A stretch of 64,000 nucleotides of DNA, from positions 1,116,001 through 1,180,000 of the forward strand of contig JBQMRX010000001.1 of assembly GCA_052174115.1 (NCBI GenBank). Reading direction: 5' to 3'. A program made the translations under genes and the position numbers. This document shows positions 39,882-49,383 of this stretch, piece by piece; within the stretch, counting starts at the first letter, position 1, and the number at the start of each line of letters is the position of its first letter. Under the pieces are notes generated by a model. That model was not told the DNA's origin. It searched no databases and saw nothing but the letters and a program-made list of their open reading frames with translations. The DNA comes from Arsenophonus sp052174115. GTDB lineage: Bacteria; Pseudomonadota; Gammaproteobacteria; Enterobacterales; Enterobacteriaceae.

Positions 39882-40835
39882 ATGGCAGATAATCAATTTA
39901 AACATATCAGTGTGCTTCTTAACGAAGCAGTTAATGGATTAAATATAAAAACAAATGGAATTTATATTGATTGTACTTTTGGTCAAGGAGGACATTCTCA
40001 ACTAATTCTATCTAAGTTAAGTAATAAAGGGCGTTTGATAGCAATAGATCGTGATCCATATGCAGTAATGACTGCTAAAAAAATGATTATTGATAATAGA
40101 TTTTTAATTAAACATAGTTCTTTTTCTCAATTAGAAACATTTCTTTCAGAAAAAAAATTAATTGGAAAAATTGATGGTATATTGCTTGATTTAGGTGTTT
40201 CATCACCACAATTAGATGATCCAAATCGAGGTTTTTCTTTTATGCGTGATGGACCATTAGATATGCGAATGGATCCAACAACTGGTCAATCTGCATCTGA
40301 ATGGTTAATGAATGAAAAAGAATCATATATATCTTGGGTACTAAAAAATTATGGTGAAGAACGATTTGCAAAAAGAATTGCAAGAGCTATTGTAGCTCGT
40401 AATCATAATTCAACAGAAAAACCATTAACACGAACAAAACAATTAGCTGAATTGATAACAAAAGTTACTCCATTTAAAAATAAACATAAGCATCCAGCAA
40501 CACGATCGTTTCAAGCAATTCGCATTTATATAAATAGTGAATTAAAAGAAATAACAAAAGTATTAAAAAGTTCATTAAATATATTAGTACCACATGGTCG
40601 ATTATCTATTATTAGTTTTCATTCATTAGAAGATAGACTTGTTAAGAATTTTATTCGAGAACATAGTATAAAAAAAAATATTCCATCTAAATTACCATTA
40701 ACTGACTTACAATTAAAAGATATTAATAAGCAGACATTAAAAATATTAGGAAAAATGAAACCAACAAAAAGAGAAATTATTAAAAACCCACGAGCAAGAA
40801 GTTCAATTGTACGTTTTGCTGAAATGTTGGAATAA
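39882..40835 (+). CDS. rsmH: 16S rRNA (cytosine-1402-N4) methyltransferase
   Basis: Methylates C1402 in the ribosomal decoding centre using SAM. The SAM-binding glycine-rich loop is DCTFGQGGHS at about residues 30-39. Further family blocks are DGILLDLGVSSPQLD, RGFSFMRDGPLDMRMD and ISFHSLEDRLVKNF. The ending NPRARSSIVRFAEM is typical, so the gene is full length (317 against 313 in E. coli). It is now the first gene of the dcw cluster, since mraZ is missing. ftsL follows after two bases. Confidence 0.97.
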   Translation: MADNQFKHISVLLNEAVNGLNIKTNGIYIDCTFGQGGHSQLILSKLSNKGRLIAIDRDPYAVMTAKKMIIDNRFLIKHSSFSQLETFLSEKKLIGKIDGILLDLGVSSPQLDDPNRGFSFMRDGPLDMRMDPTTGQSASEWLMNEKESYISWVLKNYGEERFAKRIARAIVARNHNSTEKPLTRTKQLAELITKVTPFKNKHKHPATRSFQAIRIYINSELKEITKVLKSSLNILVPHGRLSIISFHSLEDRLVKNFIREHSIKKNIPSKLPLTDLQLKDINKQTLKILGKMKPTKREIIKNPRARSSIVRFAEMLE

Positions 40836-40837
40836 TA

Positions 40838-41157
40838 ATGACAACAGAAAAATATAGCTTAATCAGAATCATTGGTTACGATATTTTTCGACATGGAGGA
40901 GTTATTCCATTGATTTTATTAATAATGATTATTATGTCAGCAATTTCAATTGTTATAGTAAGTCATCAATCACGATTACTAATAACAGAAAAAGATTTAA
41001 TAGAAAAAAAAAAGAATTTTTAGATATAGAATGGAGAAATTTAATTTTAGAGGAGAGCTTATTAGGAAACCATAATCGTATTGAATATCTTTCTATAAAA
41101 ATGCTAAGAATGATTTATGTAGATCCAATAAAAGAATATATCATAATTGTAAAATAG
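40838..41157 (+). pseudogene. ftsL: Cell division protein FtsL, frame broken in a 10-A run (probably rescued)
   Basis: Bitopic membrane protein of the FtsQLB complex of the divisome. The first 61 residues read MTTEKYSLIRI..., with a membrane segment at about 23-42 (IPLILLIMIIMSAISIVIVS) and the start of the coiled coil, then TAG at 41021-41023. With one A added to the ten-A run at 41004-41013 the frame continues as [22 protein letters not shown] to YVDPIKEYIIIVK and stops at 41157, giving 106 residues. This continuation matches E. coli FtsL ([22 protein letters not shown]). All of the C-terminal half is therefore preserved by selection or was lost only very recently. Transcriptional slippage on the A run would restore the protein; a homopolymer sequencing error would also explain it. 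Confidence 0.9.
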
Positions 41158-41217
41158 TTTTTAGTAAATAGGTAAATAATATGATATTTGTGCGATCAAT
41201 GAAATATAAAAGACAAT

Positions 41218-42948
41218 ATGAAAAAAAAAGTTAGCTATATAGGTTGGCGTTTTTTGTTACTTTGTGTAGGAATTGGATTTGTATTAATTTGTCTTATTAT
41301 TCGTATTACTTATCTACAAATTATTGATTCAGAAAAACTTGTTAAAGAAAGCGATATGCGTTCACTTCGTGTTCAAAAAGTGATAACTAAACGCGGTACG
41401 ATAAGTGATCGTGAAGGTCGAGAATTAGCAATAAGTATTCCAGTTTATGCTATTTGTGCTGATCCAAAAATAATTTATGAAAATGGTGGGTTAACCAATG
41501 ATGAACGTTGGCAAACATTAGCAGATGAACTAAATATACCGTTAGAACAAATTAATTATAAAATTAATATTAATCATAATAGTCGTTTTGTTTATTTAGC
41601 TCGTCAAATCAATTTATCTGTTGGTGAATATATTATTAAATTAAAAATAATAGGTATTTATTTAAGTAAAGAATCACGACGTTATTATCCATCTGGTCCA
41701 ATAACAGCTCATTTAATTGGGGTAACAGATATTGATGGAAATGGAATTGAAGGAATTGAAAAAAGTTTTAATTATTTATTAACTGGAGTACCAGGTGAAA
41801 GAGTAGTACGTAAGGACCGTTATGGACAAGTTATTGAAAATATTTCTTCTATTGATAGCCAGCCTGCAAATAACTTGATATTAAGCATTGATAAACATAT
41901 ACAGTCATTAATTTATCGTGAACTAACACGTAGTGTTATAGAAAATAAAGCAGAGTTTGGTACCGCTATTTTAATAGATATTAATACAGGTGAAATATTG
42001 GCAATGGTTAATAGCCCATCTTATAATCCAAATAATATTATTGGTATTCCAAGTAAAGTTATGCGTAATCATGCAATCACTGATATTTTTGAACCAGGAT
42101 CAACAGTTAAACCAATGGTAATTATTAGTGCATTAAATAATGGAATTATTAATATTAATAGTGTTTTAAATACTCATCCTTATATAATTAATGGTCATAA
42201 AATTAAAGATGTGGCAAAGTATAATGAACTATCTATTACAGATATTTTACAAAAATCAAGTAATGTTGGTATTTCAAAGATAGCATTAGCAATGCCAGCA
42301 AATGAACTGGTAGATGTTTATGCTAGTTTTGGCTTAGGTAAATCAACAAATTTAGGATTAATTGGAGAAAGTACTGGTATTTTTCCTAATAAAAAAATGC
42401 GATGGTCTAAATTTGAAAGAGCTACCTTTTCTTTTGGTTATGGGTTAATGGTAACACCGTTACAATTAGCACGAGTTTATGCAACAATTGGTAGTTTTGG
42501 TATTTATCGGCCGTTGTCAATTATAAAAGTTGATCAACCAATATCAGGTAATCGTATTTTTCCTGAAAGAATTACACGAACAGTGGTTCAAATGATGGAA
42601 AATGTTACATTATCTAGTACTCTCGTTCAATCCGCAGTGAAGGATTATAGAATAGCAATTAAAACAGGTACAGTAAAAAAAATTGATAATAATGGTCGTT
42701 ATATTAATCAATATGTTGCTTATACAGCCGGGGTAGCACCAGTAAGTAAACCTCGTTATGCCCTAGTTGTAATTATTAATGAGCCTACTGCTGGAAAATA
42801 TTACGGCGGAGCTGTCTCTGGACCTGTATTTAGAACTATTATTAGTAGTGTTTTACGTTTAATGAATGTAAAACCTGATGCATTAATCTTAAATAGTAAT
42901 GAATTAGTAATTAATAAAATAAAAAAGGATAAAAGTGACAGATCGTAA
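41218..42948 (+). CDS. ftsI: Peptidoglycan transpeptidase FtsI (PBP3)
   Basis: Class B penicillin-binding protein that cross-links septal peptidoglycan with FtsW. One N-terminal membrane helix covers about residues 10-33. Active-site motifs, counted from the ATG at 41218, are S295-TVK (in EPGSTVKPM), SSN at 347-349 and KTGT near 481. The end overlaps murE as in E. coli. The 5' end is odd. A better start with an AGGT SD lies at 41181 and reads through KYKRQYEK, aligned with E. coli KPKRQEEH at exactly the right distance, but it is out of frame with the rest because of a nine-A run at 41221-41229. With eight A the frames join. Translation from the internal ATG 41218, with a poor SD, would lose only the short cytoplasmic tail. 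Confidence 0.95.
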   Translation: MKKKVSYIGWRFLLLCVGIGFVLICLIIRITYLQIIDSEKLVKESDMRSLRVQKVITKRGTISDREGRELAISIPVYAICADPKIIYENGGLTNDERWQTLADELNIPLEQINYKININHNSRFVYLARQINLSVGEYIIKLKIIGIYLSKESRRYYPSGPITAHLIGVTDIDGNGIEGIEKSFNYLLTGVPGERVVRKDRYGQVIENISSIDSQPANNLILSIDKHIQSLIYRELTRSVIENKAEFGTAILIDINTGEILAMVNSPSYNPNNIIGIPSKVMRNHAITDIFEPGSTVKPMVIISALNNGIININSVLNTHPYIINGHKIKDVAKYNELSITDILQKSSNVGISKIALAMPANELVDVYASFGLGKSTNLGLIGESTGIFPNKKMRWSKFERATFSFGYGLMVTPLQLARVYATIGSFGIYRPLSIIKVDQPISGNRIFPERITRTVVQMMENVTLSSTLVQSAVKDYRIAIKTGTVKKIDNNGRYINQYVAYTAGVAPVSKPRYALVVIINEPTAGKYYGGAVSGPVFRTIISSVLRLMNVKPDALILNSNELVINKIKKDKSDRS

Positions 42949-44425
42949 TTTACGCGATTTATTTATAGAACTAGGTATTAACGCACTAGATAAGGTATTA
43001 CAAAAAATGACACTTGATAGTCGTAAAGTAGTATCAGGAGATATATTTTTAGCAGTTAAAGGACATAAAACAGATGGACGACGATATATTTCTCAAGCAA
43101 TATCAAAGGGGGCTATTGCAATTATTGCTGAATCACAAGAAAAAAAAGAAGTCGAAATAATTCAATATAAATATGGCGTTCCATTTATTTATATTAATGA
43201 TTTGATTAATCAATTATCGTTTTTAGCTGGAGAATTTTATCAACATCCAGGTAAAAAATTGAAATTAATTGGTGTAACAGGAACGAACGGTAAGACAACT
43301 ATTACTCAGTTAATTGCTCAATGGACAAAAGGATTAGGAGAAATCAGTGCCGTAATGGGTACACTTGGTAATGGAATATTAGGAGAGATCATACCTAATA
43401 AAAATACTACCATATCAGCTGTAGATATTCAATCTGAATTACAATTATTACTTAAAAAACAAGCTACTTTGGTTGCAATGGAAGTTTCCTCTCATGCTTT
43501 AGTACAAAGTCGTGTTGCTAATATTCCTTTTAGTGCTGCTATATTTAGTAATTTAAGTCGTGATCATTTTGATTATCATGGCAACATGCAAAATTATGAA
43601 TCGGCAAAATGGTTATTATTTTCAACACATAAATCTAATAAACAGATTATTAATGTAGATGATGATACTGGTTTGCGATGGCTTAAAAAATTACCATTAG
43701 CATGTGCAGTTTCTATGAAAAATCGAATACCTAGAAATTTTAAAGGTACTTGGATATTAGTAGAGAAAATAGATTATCATGATTTTGAAACAATAATTCA
43801 TTTTAATTCTACTTGGGGAAAAAATTTAATTAAAAGTCCATTAATTGGTACTTTTAATGTAAATAATATCATGTTAGCTATGGCAACTCTTTTAATGATG
43901 GGCTATTTATTTGATAAAGTTATAAAATCATCAGTTGTTTTAAAGCCAGTTTGCGGACGAATGGAAATTTTCAGATCACCAGGTCGTCCAATTATTATCA
44001 TTGATTATGCTCATACTCCTGATGCACTAGAAAAAGCATTAATTACTGTGAGAAATTTGAATCATCAAAGTAAACTTTGGTGTATATTTGGTTGTGGAGG
44101 TGATCGAGATAAAGGTAAACGTGCATTAATGGGAAGAGTTGCTGAGCAATATGCTGATTTTGTAATAATAACAAATGATAATCCACGTAATGAAGAACCT
44201 AAAACAATTATTAATGATATTTTAAGTGGTTTCTTTAACGTCGATCTAGCAATACTAATTATTGATCGAATTGAAGCAATTACCAGTGCAATCATTCAAG
44301 CAAATAATAATGATATCATATTGATTGCTGGTAAAGGACATGAAAATTATCAAATTATTGGTGATCAGTGTATTGATTATTCAGATCGCATGACAGTAAC
44401 ACGATTATTGAGAACAATAAAATGA
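42935..44425 (+). CDS. murE: UDP-MurNAc-L-Ala-D-Glu:meso-diaminopimelate ligase
   Basis: Adds meso-diaminopimelate to the growing peptidoglycan stem peptide. ATP-binding GVTGTNGKTT lies at residues 113-122. The DNPR motif near residue 416, which selects meso-DAP over lysine, is intact, so the wall is of normal Gram-negative type. The length of 496 agrees with 495 in E. coli. It starts with GTG after a good AAGGA SD inside the end of ftsI (14-nt overlap), and its end overlaps murF by four bases (ATGA). Confidence 0.97.
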   Translation: MTDRNLRDLFIELGINALDKVLQKMTLDSRKVVSGDIFLAVKGHKTDGRRYISQAISKGAIAIIAESQEKKEVEIIQYKYGVPFIYINDLINQLSFLAGEFYQHPGKKLKLIGVTGTNGKTTITQLIAQWTKGLGEISAVMGTLGNGILGEIIPNKNTTISAVDIQSELQLLLKKQATLVAMEVSSHALVQSRVANIPFSAAIFSNLSRDHFDYHGNMQNYESAKWLLFSTHKSNKQIINVDDDTGLRWLKKLPLACAVSMKNRIPRNFKGTWILVEKIDYHDFETIIHFNSTWGKNLIKSPLIGTFNVNNIMLAMATLLMMGYLFDKVIKSSVVLKPVCGRMEIFRSPGRPIIIIDYAHTPDALEKALITVRNLNHQSKLWCIFGCGGDRDKGKRALMGRVAEQYADFVIITNDNPRNEEPKTIINDILSGFFNVDLAILIIDRIEAITSAIIQANNNDIILIAGKGHENYQIIGDQCIDYSDRMTVTRLLRTIK

Positions 44426-45804
44426 TCTCTATTTCATTAAAACAATTAGCTTGTGTTACAGAAGGTATTTTATATCAAATTAATGATCATTATAGAGATA
44501 ATTTATGGATTAATATGGTATCAACTGATACTCGTTATCGACAAATTAATGGTTTATTTATAGCATTAAAGGGAAAAAATTTTGATGGTCATCATTTTGT
44601 TAAAGAAGCTATCTACTCTGGCGCTAAAGCATTATTAGTTGATCATCCATTACCTGTTATTTTTCCACAGATTATTGTAAAAAATACACGATTAGCAATG
44701 GGAAAATTAGCAGCATGGATTCGATTACAAAGTAAAGCAAAAGTTATTGGACTTACTGGCTCTTCTGGTAAAACATCAGTTAAAGAAATGGTAGCGAATA
44801 TTTTATCTCATTATACTAAAACACTTTTTACTTATGATAATTTCAATAATGATATTGGTGTAGCTTTAACATTATTTCGTTTGACGAGAAAACATAAATG
44901 TATAGTGATTGAAATAGGTGCTAATCATATTGGTGAAATTAAATATGCTACTAATATTATTAAACCTGACAGTGTATTAGTAAATAATTTATTTTCTGCA
45001 CATCTTGAAGGTTTTAGTTCATTAGCTGGAGTTGCTAAAGCAAAAGGTGAAATTTTTCAAGGATTAGCAAAAAAAGGAATAGCTATTATTAATTTAAATA
45101 GTCATGATTGGAAAAATTGGCAATCTTATTTTAATCAACAACAAACAATCTGGTATTTTTCTATTATTAAAAATCAACAAGCTGATTTTTATGCAAAAAA
45201 TATTTTTATTAAATCAACTTATTCTAAATTTGAACTATACACACCAATCGGTGTTGTATCAATATTATTACATCTGCCAGGTAAACATAATATTGCTAAT
45301 GCATTAGCAGCAAGCGCATTAGCGATTTCAGTTGGAGCAACACTTAAGCAAGTTAGTTTTGGATTAGTTAATACTAAACCTATATCAGGACGATTATATC
45401 CTATTAAGTTAGCACCAGGTAAACTTATTTTAGATGATAGTTATAATGCTAATATTGGTTCTATGATTTCTGCTATAGATGTTTTATCTAAAATGCCTGG
45501 GTATCGTATTTTAGTTGTTAGTGATATGAAAGAATTAGGCAATAAGACTGATATGTGCCACAAAAAAGTTGGGGATATAGCTCGACAAATGAAACTAGAC
45601 AGAGTCCTTAGTGTTGGTCAACAAAGTATCATTATTAGTCAACATAGTGGTTGTGGTGAACATTTTATTTCTAAAAAAAAATTAATTGCAAATTTAATCT
45701 TATTAATACAAGAACATGAAATAATATCAGTTTTAGTTAAAGGCTCACAGAACACAGAAATGAAAGAAATTATACTTTTTTTAAAGGAGTACTTTTTATG
45801 TTAA
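44422..45804 (+). CDS. murF: UDP-MurNAc-tripeptide:D-Ala-D-Ala ligase
   Basis: Adds the D-Ala-D-Ala dipeptide, completing the UDP-MurNAc-pentapeptide. Mur-ligase P-loop GLTGSSGKTS is at residues 110-119. NDIGVALTLFR and ILDDSYNANIGSM are further family blocks. Length is 460 against 452 in E. coli. The last codons overlap the mraY start by seven bases. Its substrate D-Ala-D-Ala comes from DdlB encoded downstream. Confidence 0.96.
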   Translation: MISISLKQLACVTEGILYQINDHYRDNLWINMVSTDTRYRQINGLFIALKGKNFDGHHFVKEAIYSGAKALLVDHPLPVIFPQIIVKNTRLAMGKLAAWIRLQSKAKVIGLTGSSGKTSVKEMVANILSHYTKTLFTYDNFNNDIGVALTLFRLTRKHKCIVIEIGANHIGEIKYATNIIKPDSVLVNNLFSAHLEGFSSLAGVAKAKGEIFQGLAKKGIAIINLNSHDWKNWQSYFNQQQTIWYFSIIKNQQADFYAKNIFIKSTYSKFELYTPIGVVSILLHLPGKHNIANALAASALAISVGATLKQVSFGLVNTKPISGRLYPIKLAPGKLILDDSYNANIGSMISAIDVLSKMPGYRILVVSDMKELGNKTDMCHKKVGDIARQMKLDRVLSVGQQSIIISQHSGCGEHFISKKKLIANLILLIQEHEIISVLVKGSQNTEMKEIILFLKEYFLC

Positions 45805-46880
45805 TCTGGTTAGCTGAATATTTAATTGGATATTTTTCTGGTTTTAATCTTTTTTTTTATTTAACGTTTCGAGCTATTATTAGCTTATTAACTTCTTTGA
45901 TAATTGCTCTATGGATGGGAGTATATTTAATTTCTTTTTTAAAAAAAATACAAGTAGGTCAAATCGTACGAAATGAAGGTCCAAAATCGCATTTTAGTAA
46001 ACAAGGTACACCTACGATGGGGGGCTTGTTGATTTTATTTTCTATTGTGATTTCAGTTATATTATGGGCACGATTAAATAATCCATATGTTTGGTACGTA
46101 TTAATTATTTTATTAGGATATGGTGTAATTGGATTTATTGATGATTATCGTAAAGTAATACGTAAAAACTCAAAAGGTTTAATTGCGCGTTGGAAATATT
46201 TTTGGCAATCCATATTGGCTTTAAGTATAGCATTTTATTTATATAGTACAGGTAAAAATACAGCAGTAACTCAATTAGTTGTACCATTTTTTAAAAATTT
46301 TACGCCACAACTTGGTTTGTTTTATATTTTTTTTACTTATTTTGTCATTGTAGGAACAAGTAATGCAGTTAATTTAACTGATGGATTAGATGGTTTAGCT
46401 ATTATGCCAACAATTATTATTTCAGCAGGCTTTGCTTTAATAGCTTGGACGACCGGTAATTTCAACTTTGCTAACTATTTAAAAATTCCTTATATTAAAC
46501 ATGCAAGTGAATTAGTTATAGTTTGCAGTACAATTGTTGGTGCAGGTTTGGGTTTTTTATGGTTTAACACATATCCTGCGCAAGTTTTTATGGGTGATGT
46601 TGGATCATTAGCATTAGGTGGTGCATTAGGAATAATTTCAGTTTTACTTCGGCAAGAATTTTTATTATTAATTATGGGTGGTATATTTGTTATTGAAACT
46701 TTATCAGTAATTTTACAAATTGGATCATTTAAATTATATGGTCAACGAATTTTTAGAATGGCACCAATTCACCATCATTATGAATTAAAAGGATGGCCTG
46801 AACCTCGAGTCATTGTGCGTTTTTGGATTATTTCATTAATATTAGTATTGATTGGATTAATAACATTAAAGGTACGTTAA
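45798..46880 (+). CDS. mraY: Phospho-MurNAc-pentapeptide translocase MraY
   Basis: Integral membrane enzyme that transfers phospho-MurNAc-pentapeptide to undecaprenyl phosphate, forming lipid I. It has about ten hydrophobic segments. The catalytic Asp pair is D115-D116 in GFIDDYRKV, and the second Asp-rich motif is NLTDGLDGLA near 192-201. The HHHYE-type loop appears as APIHHHYELKGWPE. The length of 360 equals E. coli. The SD (AAGGAG) lies within the end of murF. Confidence 0.97.
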   Translation: MLIWLAEYLIGYFSGFNLFFYLTFRAIISLLTSLIIALWMGVYLISFLKKIQVGQIVRNEGPKSHFSKQGTPTMGGLLILFSIVISVILWARLNNPYVWYVLIILLGYGVIGFIDDYRKVIRKNSKGLIARWKYFWQSILALSIAFYLYSTGKNTAVTQLVVPFFKNFTPQLGLFYIFFTYFVIVGTSNAVNLTDGLDGLAIMPTIIISAGFALIAWTTGNFNFANYLKIPYIKHASELVIVCSTIVGAGLGFLWFNTYPAQVFMGDVGSLALGGALGIISVLLRQEFLLLIMGGIFVIETLSVILQIGSFKLYGQRIFRMAPIHHHYELKGWPEPRVIVRFWIISLILVLIGLITLKVR

Positions 46881-46882
46881 TA

Positions 46883-48196
46883 ATGGTTGATTATCAAGGA
46901 AAAAAAATTATCATTATTGGATTAGGTCAAACAGGTTTTTCTTGTGTTAATTTTTTTCTTTCACGTCATATTGTACCACGTGTCATTGATACACGAATAT
47001 CGGCGCCATATAAAGATAAATTACCAGTAGAAATTATGTATCACGGTGGTAGTTTTAATATTGAATGGTTGATGGCAGCTGATTTGATTGTTGTTAGTCC
47101 TGGTATTTCTCTTTTTACACAAGAACTAAAAATGGCAGCAAATAAAGGTATTGAAATTATCGGTGATATTGAGCTTTTTTGCCGTGAAATAGATAAACTC
47201 ATCGTTGCTATTACAGGTTCTAATGGTAAAAGTACGATTACAGCATTAATTGGTGAAATGGCAAAAAAAGCTAATTGGCGAGTAGCAATCGGTGGAAATA
47301 TAGGAATACCAGCACTAACATTATTAACAAAAAATTATGATTTATATTTATTAGAACTTTCTAGTTTTCAACTTGAAACAACATCAAGTTTAAAAGCTAA
47401 AGCGGCAACTATATTAAATGTGACAGAAAATCATATGGATCGATATATTGAAGGTATTAAACAATATCGTGCAAATAAATTACGAATTTATGATGGCGCT
47501 GAATTTTGTATTATTAATGAACAGGATCGACAAACTTGGCCTTTACTAGGTCGTGATGCCCGTTGTATCAGTTTTGGTATTAATAGTGGCGATTATCAAT
47601 TAAATACTGATTGCCAAGAATTACAAACAAAAGGAAAAACTATTATTAATACCACTAAAATACGATTAATTAGACAGCATAACCATCTTAATGGAGCGGC
47701 TGCATTAGCATTAGCGGATGCAATAAATATTCCACGTAAAGCAAGTTTAGCAGCATTAGCTCAATATACGGGATTACCTCATCGTTGTCAATTGGTACAT
47801 CATCATTTAGGTATCCAATGGATTAATGATTCTAAATCAACAAATGTTGCTAGTACTGAAGCTTCTTTAAAAGGTTTACAAATAGATGGTACCCTTTATT
47901 TATTATTAGGTGGAGAAGGAAAATCTGCAGATTTTTCATTATTAAAACCATATATATCTCTAAAAAATATTAAATTGAGTTGTTTTGGTAGAGATGGTTA
48001 TCAATTAGCAAAGTTAAAAAAAAATAGTTTGCTGTTGGATACAATGGAACAATGTTTAAGAGTTATCGCACCAGAATTAAAATCTGGTGATATAGTACTT
48101 CTTTCGCCTGCTTGTGCAAGTTTTGATCAATTTCATAATTTTGAACATAGAGGTGAAAAATTTACAGAATTAGCAAAGGAATTATCTCAATGTTGA
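46883..48196 (+). CDS. murD: UDP-MurNAc-L-Ala:D-glutamate ligase
   Basis: Adds D-glutamate to UDP-MurNAc-L-alanine. The P-loop AITGSNGKST is at residues 109-118, and N-terminal GLGQTGFS is the UDP-binding turn. The frame is open further upstream within mraY, but the ATG at 46883 gives MVDYQGKKIII, matches the family start, has an AAGG SD and yields 437 residues (438 in E. coli). It contains a nine-A run near 48014 that is in frame, showing such runs are also present in intact genes here. The end overlaps ftsW. Confidence 0.96.
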   Translation: MVDYQGKKIIIIGLGQTGFSCVNFFLSRHIVPRVIDTRISAPYKDKLPVEIMYHGGSFNIEWLMAADLIVVSPGISLFTQELKMAANKGIEIIGDIELFCREIDKLIVAITGSNGKSTITALIGEMAKKANWRVAIGGNIGIPALTLLTKNYDLYLLELSSFQLETTSSLKAKAATILNVTENHMDRYIEGIKQYRANKLRIYDGAEFCIINEQDRQTWPLLGRDARCISFGINSGDYQLNTDCQELQTKGKTIINTTKIRLIRQHNHLNGAAALALADAINIPRKASLAALAQYTGLPHRCQLVHHHLGIQWINDSKSTNVASTEASLKGLQIDGTLYLLLGGEGKSADFSLLKPYISLKNIKLSCFGRDGYQLAKLKKNSLLLDTMEQCLRVIAPELKSGDIVLLSPACASFDQFHNFEHRGEKFTELAKELSQC

Positions 48197-49383
48197 TGTT
48201 TAACTTTAGAAGATTAGAAAATTTACTTAAAAATAAGCGTAATAGCGATATTATAGATACGATTCTTTATGATCGTATTTTAGTTTGGCTCACATTATGC
48301 TTGTCTGTAATTGGTTTTATTATGGTGACATCAGCTTCTATATCAGTTGGACAACGTTTAACACAGGATCCGTTTTTCTTTGCTAAACAAGATGCTATCT
48401 ATCTTATTTTAGCATCTTGTTTAGCTGTACTAATATTAAATATTCCGATGTTCTACTGGGAAAAATATAATTATTTATTATTAATAATATCTTTAATATT
48501 ATTAATAATAGTATTAATTAAAGGAAATTCAGTTAATGGTGCTTCCCGCTGGATTAATGCTGGTATTATACATATACAGCCATCTGAAATCGCAAAATTA
48601 TCTTTATTTTGCTATATATCTAGTTATTTAGTTAGAAAAACAAATGAGGTAAGAACACGATTTTTAGGTTTTATTAAGCCAATGTGTGTTTTAATATTAA
48701 TGGCTTTTTTATTATTATTGCAACCTGATTTAGGAACAGTAATTGTGTTAATTGTAACAACTTTAGCGCTATTATTCCTTGCTGGCGCTAGGTTAACATC
48801 ATTTGTTATTAGTATTATTATTTTCTGGATAACTATTATTTGGTTGATTTATTTTAAACCTTATCGTTTAACTCGAATAACTTCTTTTCTTAATCCATGG
48901 GCAGATTCTTTCGGTAGTGGCTATCAATTAACACAATCTCTGATGGCGTTTGGACGTGGAAAATTATGGGGCCAAGGTTTAGGTAATTCTATACAAAAAT
49001 TAGAATATTTACCTGAAGCACATACTGATTTTATTTTTTCAGTTATAGCTGAAGAGCTAGGTTATATTGGTGTAATATTAATTCTTTTAATGTTATTTTT
49101 AATTGCTTTTCGTAGCATGATGATTGGAAAACGAGCGTTAGATGAAGAACAAAATTTTTCAGGTTATTTAGCTTGTTCAATTGGTATTTGGTTTACTTTC
49201 CAGATATTAGTTAATGTTGGTTCAACAATAGGAATATTACCAACTAAAGGACTGACACTACCATTAATTAGTTATGGCGGTTCTAGCTTATTAATTATAA
49301 TTATTGCAATTATCATTTTATTACGTATTGATTTTGAAACGCGTCTTAAAAAAGAGCAAGTCTTTATAAGGAAAACTAGATGA
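48190..49383 (+). CDS. ftsW: Septal peptidoglycan polymerase FtsW
   Basis: SEDS-family glycosyltransferase that polymerises lipid II at the septum together with FtsI. About ten membrane segments are visible. Signature segments are SVNGASRWINAGIIHIQPSEIAKL, LLLQPDLGTVIVL, and LPEAHTDFIFSVIAEELGYIG (each family-specific). The C-terminal PTKGLTLPLISYGGSSL is intact. The length of 397 is slightly shorter than 414 in E. coli, mainly at the N-terminus. Start and stop overlap murD and murG respectively. Confidence 0.96.
   Translation: MLMFNFRRLENLLKNKRNSDIIDTILYDRILVWLTLCLSVIGFIMVTSASISVGQRLTQDPFFFAKQDAIYLILASCLAVLILNIPMFYWEKYNYLLLIISLILLIIVLIKGNSVNGASRWINAGIIHIQPSEIAKLSLFCYISSYLVRKTNEVRTRFLGFIKPMCVLILMAFLLLLQPDLGTVIVLIVTTLALLFLAGARLTSFVISIIIFWITIIWLIYFKPYRLTRITSFLNPWADSFGSGYQLTQSLMAFGRGKLWGQGLGNSIQKLEYLPEAHTDFIFSVIAEELGYIGVILILLMLFLIAFRSMMIGKRALDEEQNFSGYLACSIGIWFTFQILVNVGSTIGILPTKGLTLPLISYGGSSLLIIIIAIIILLRIDFETRLKKEQVFIRKTR

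Noticed and set aside
46823..46882. Longer N-terminus for murD inside mraY
   Set aside because: It starts with TTG within the mraY membrane segment, and the ATG at 46883 gives the family N-terminus.
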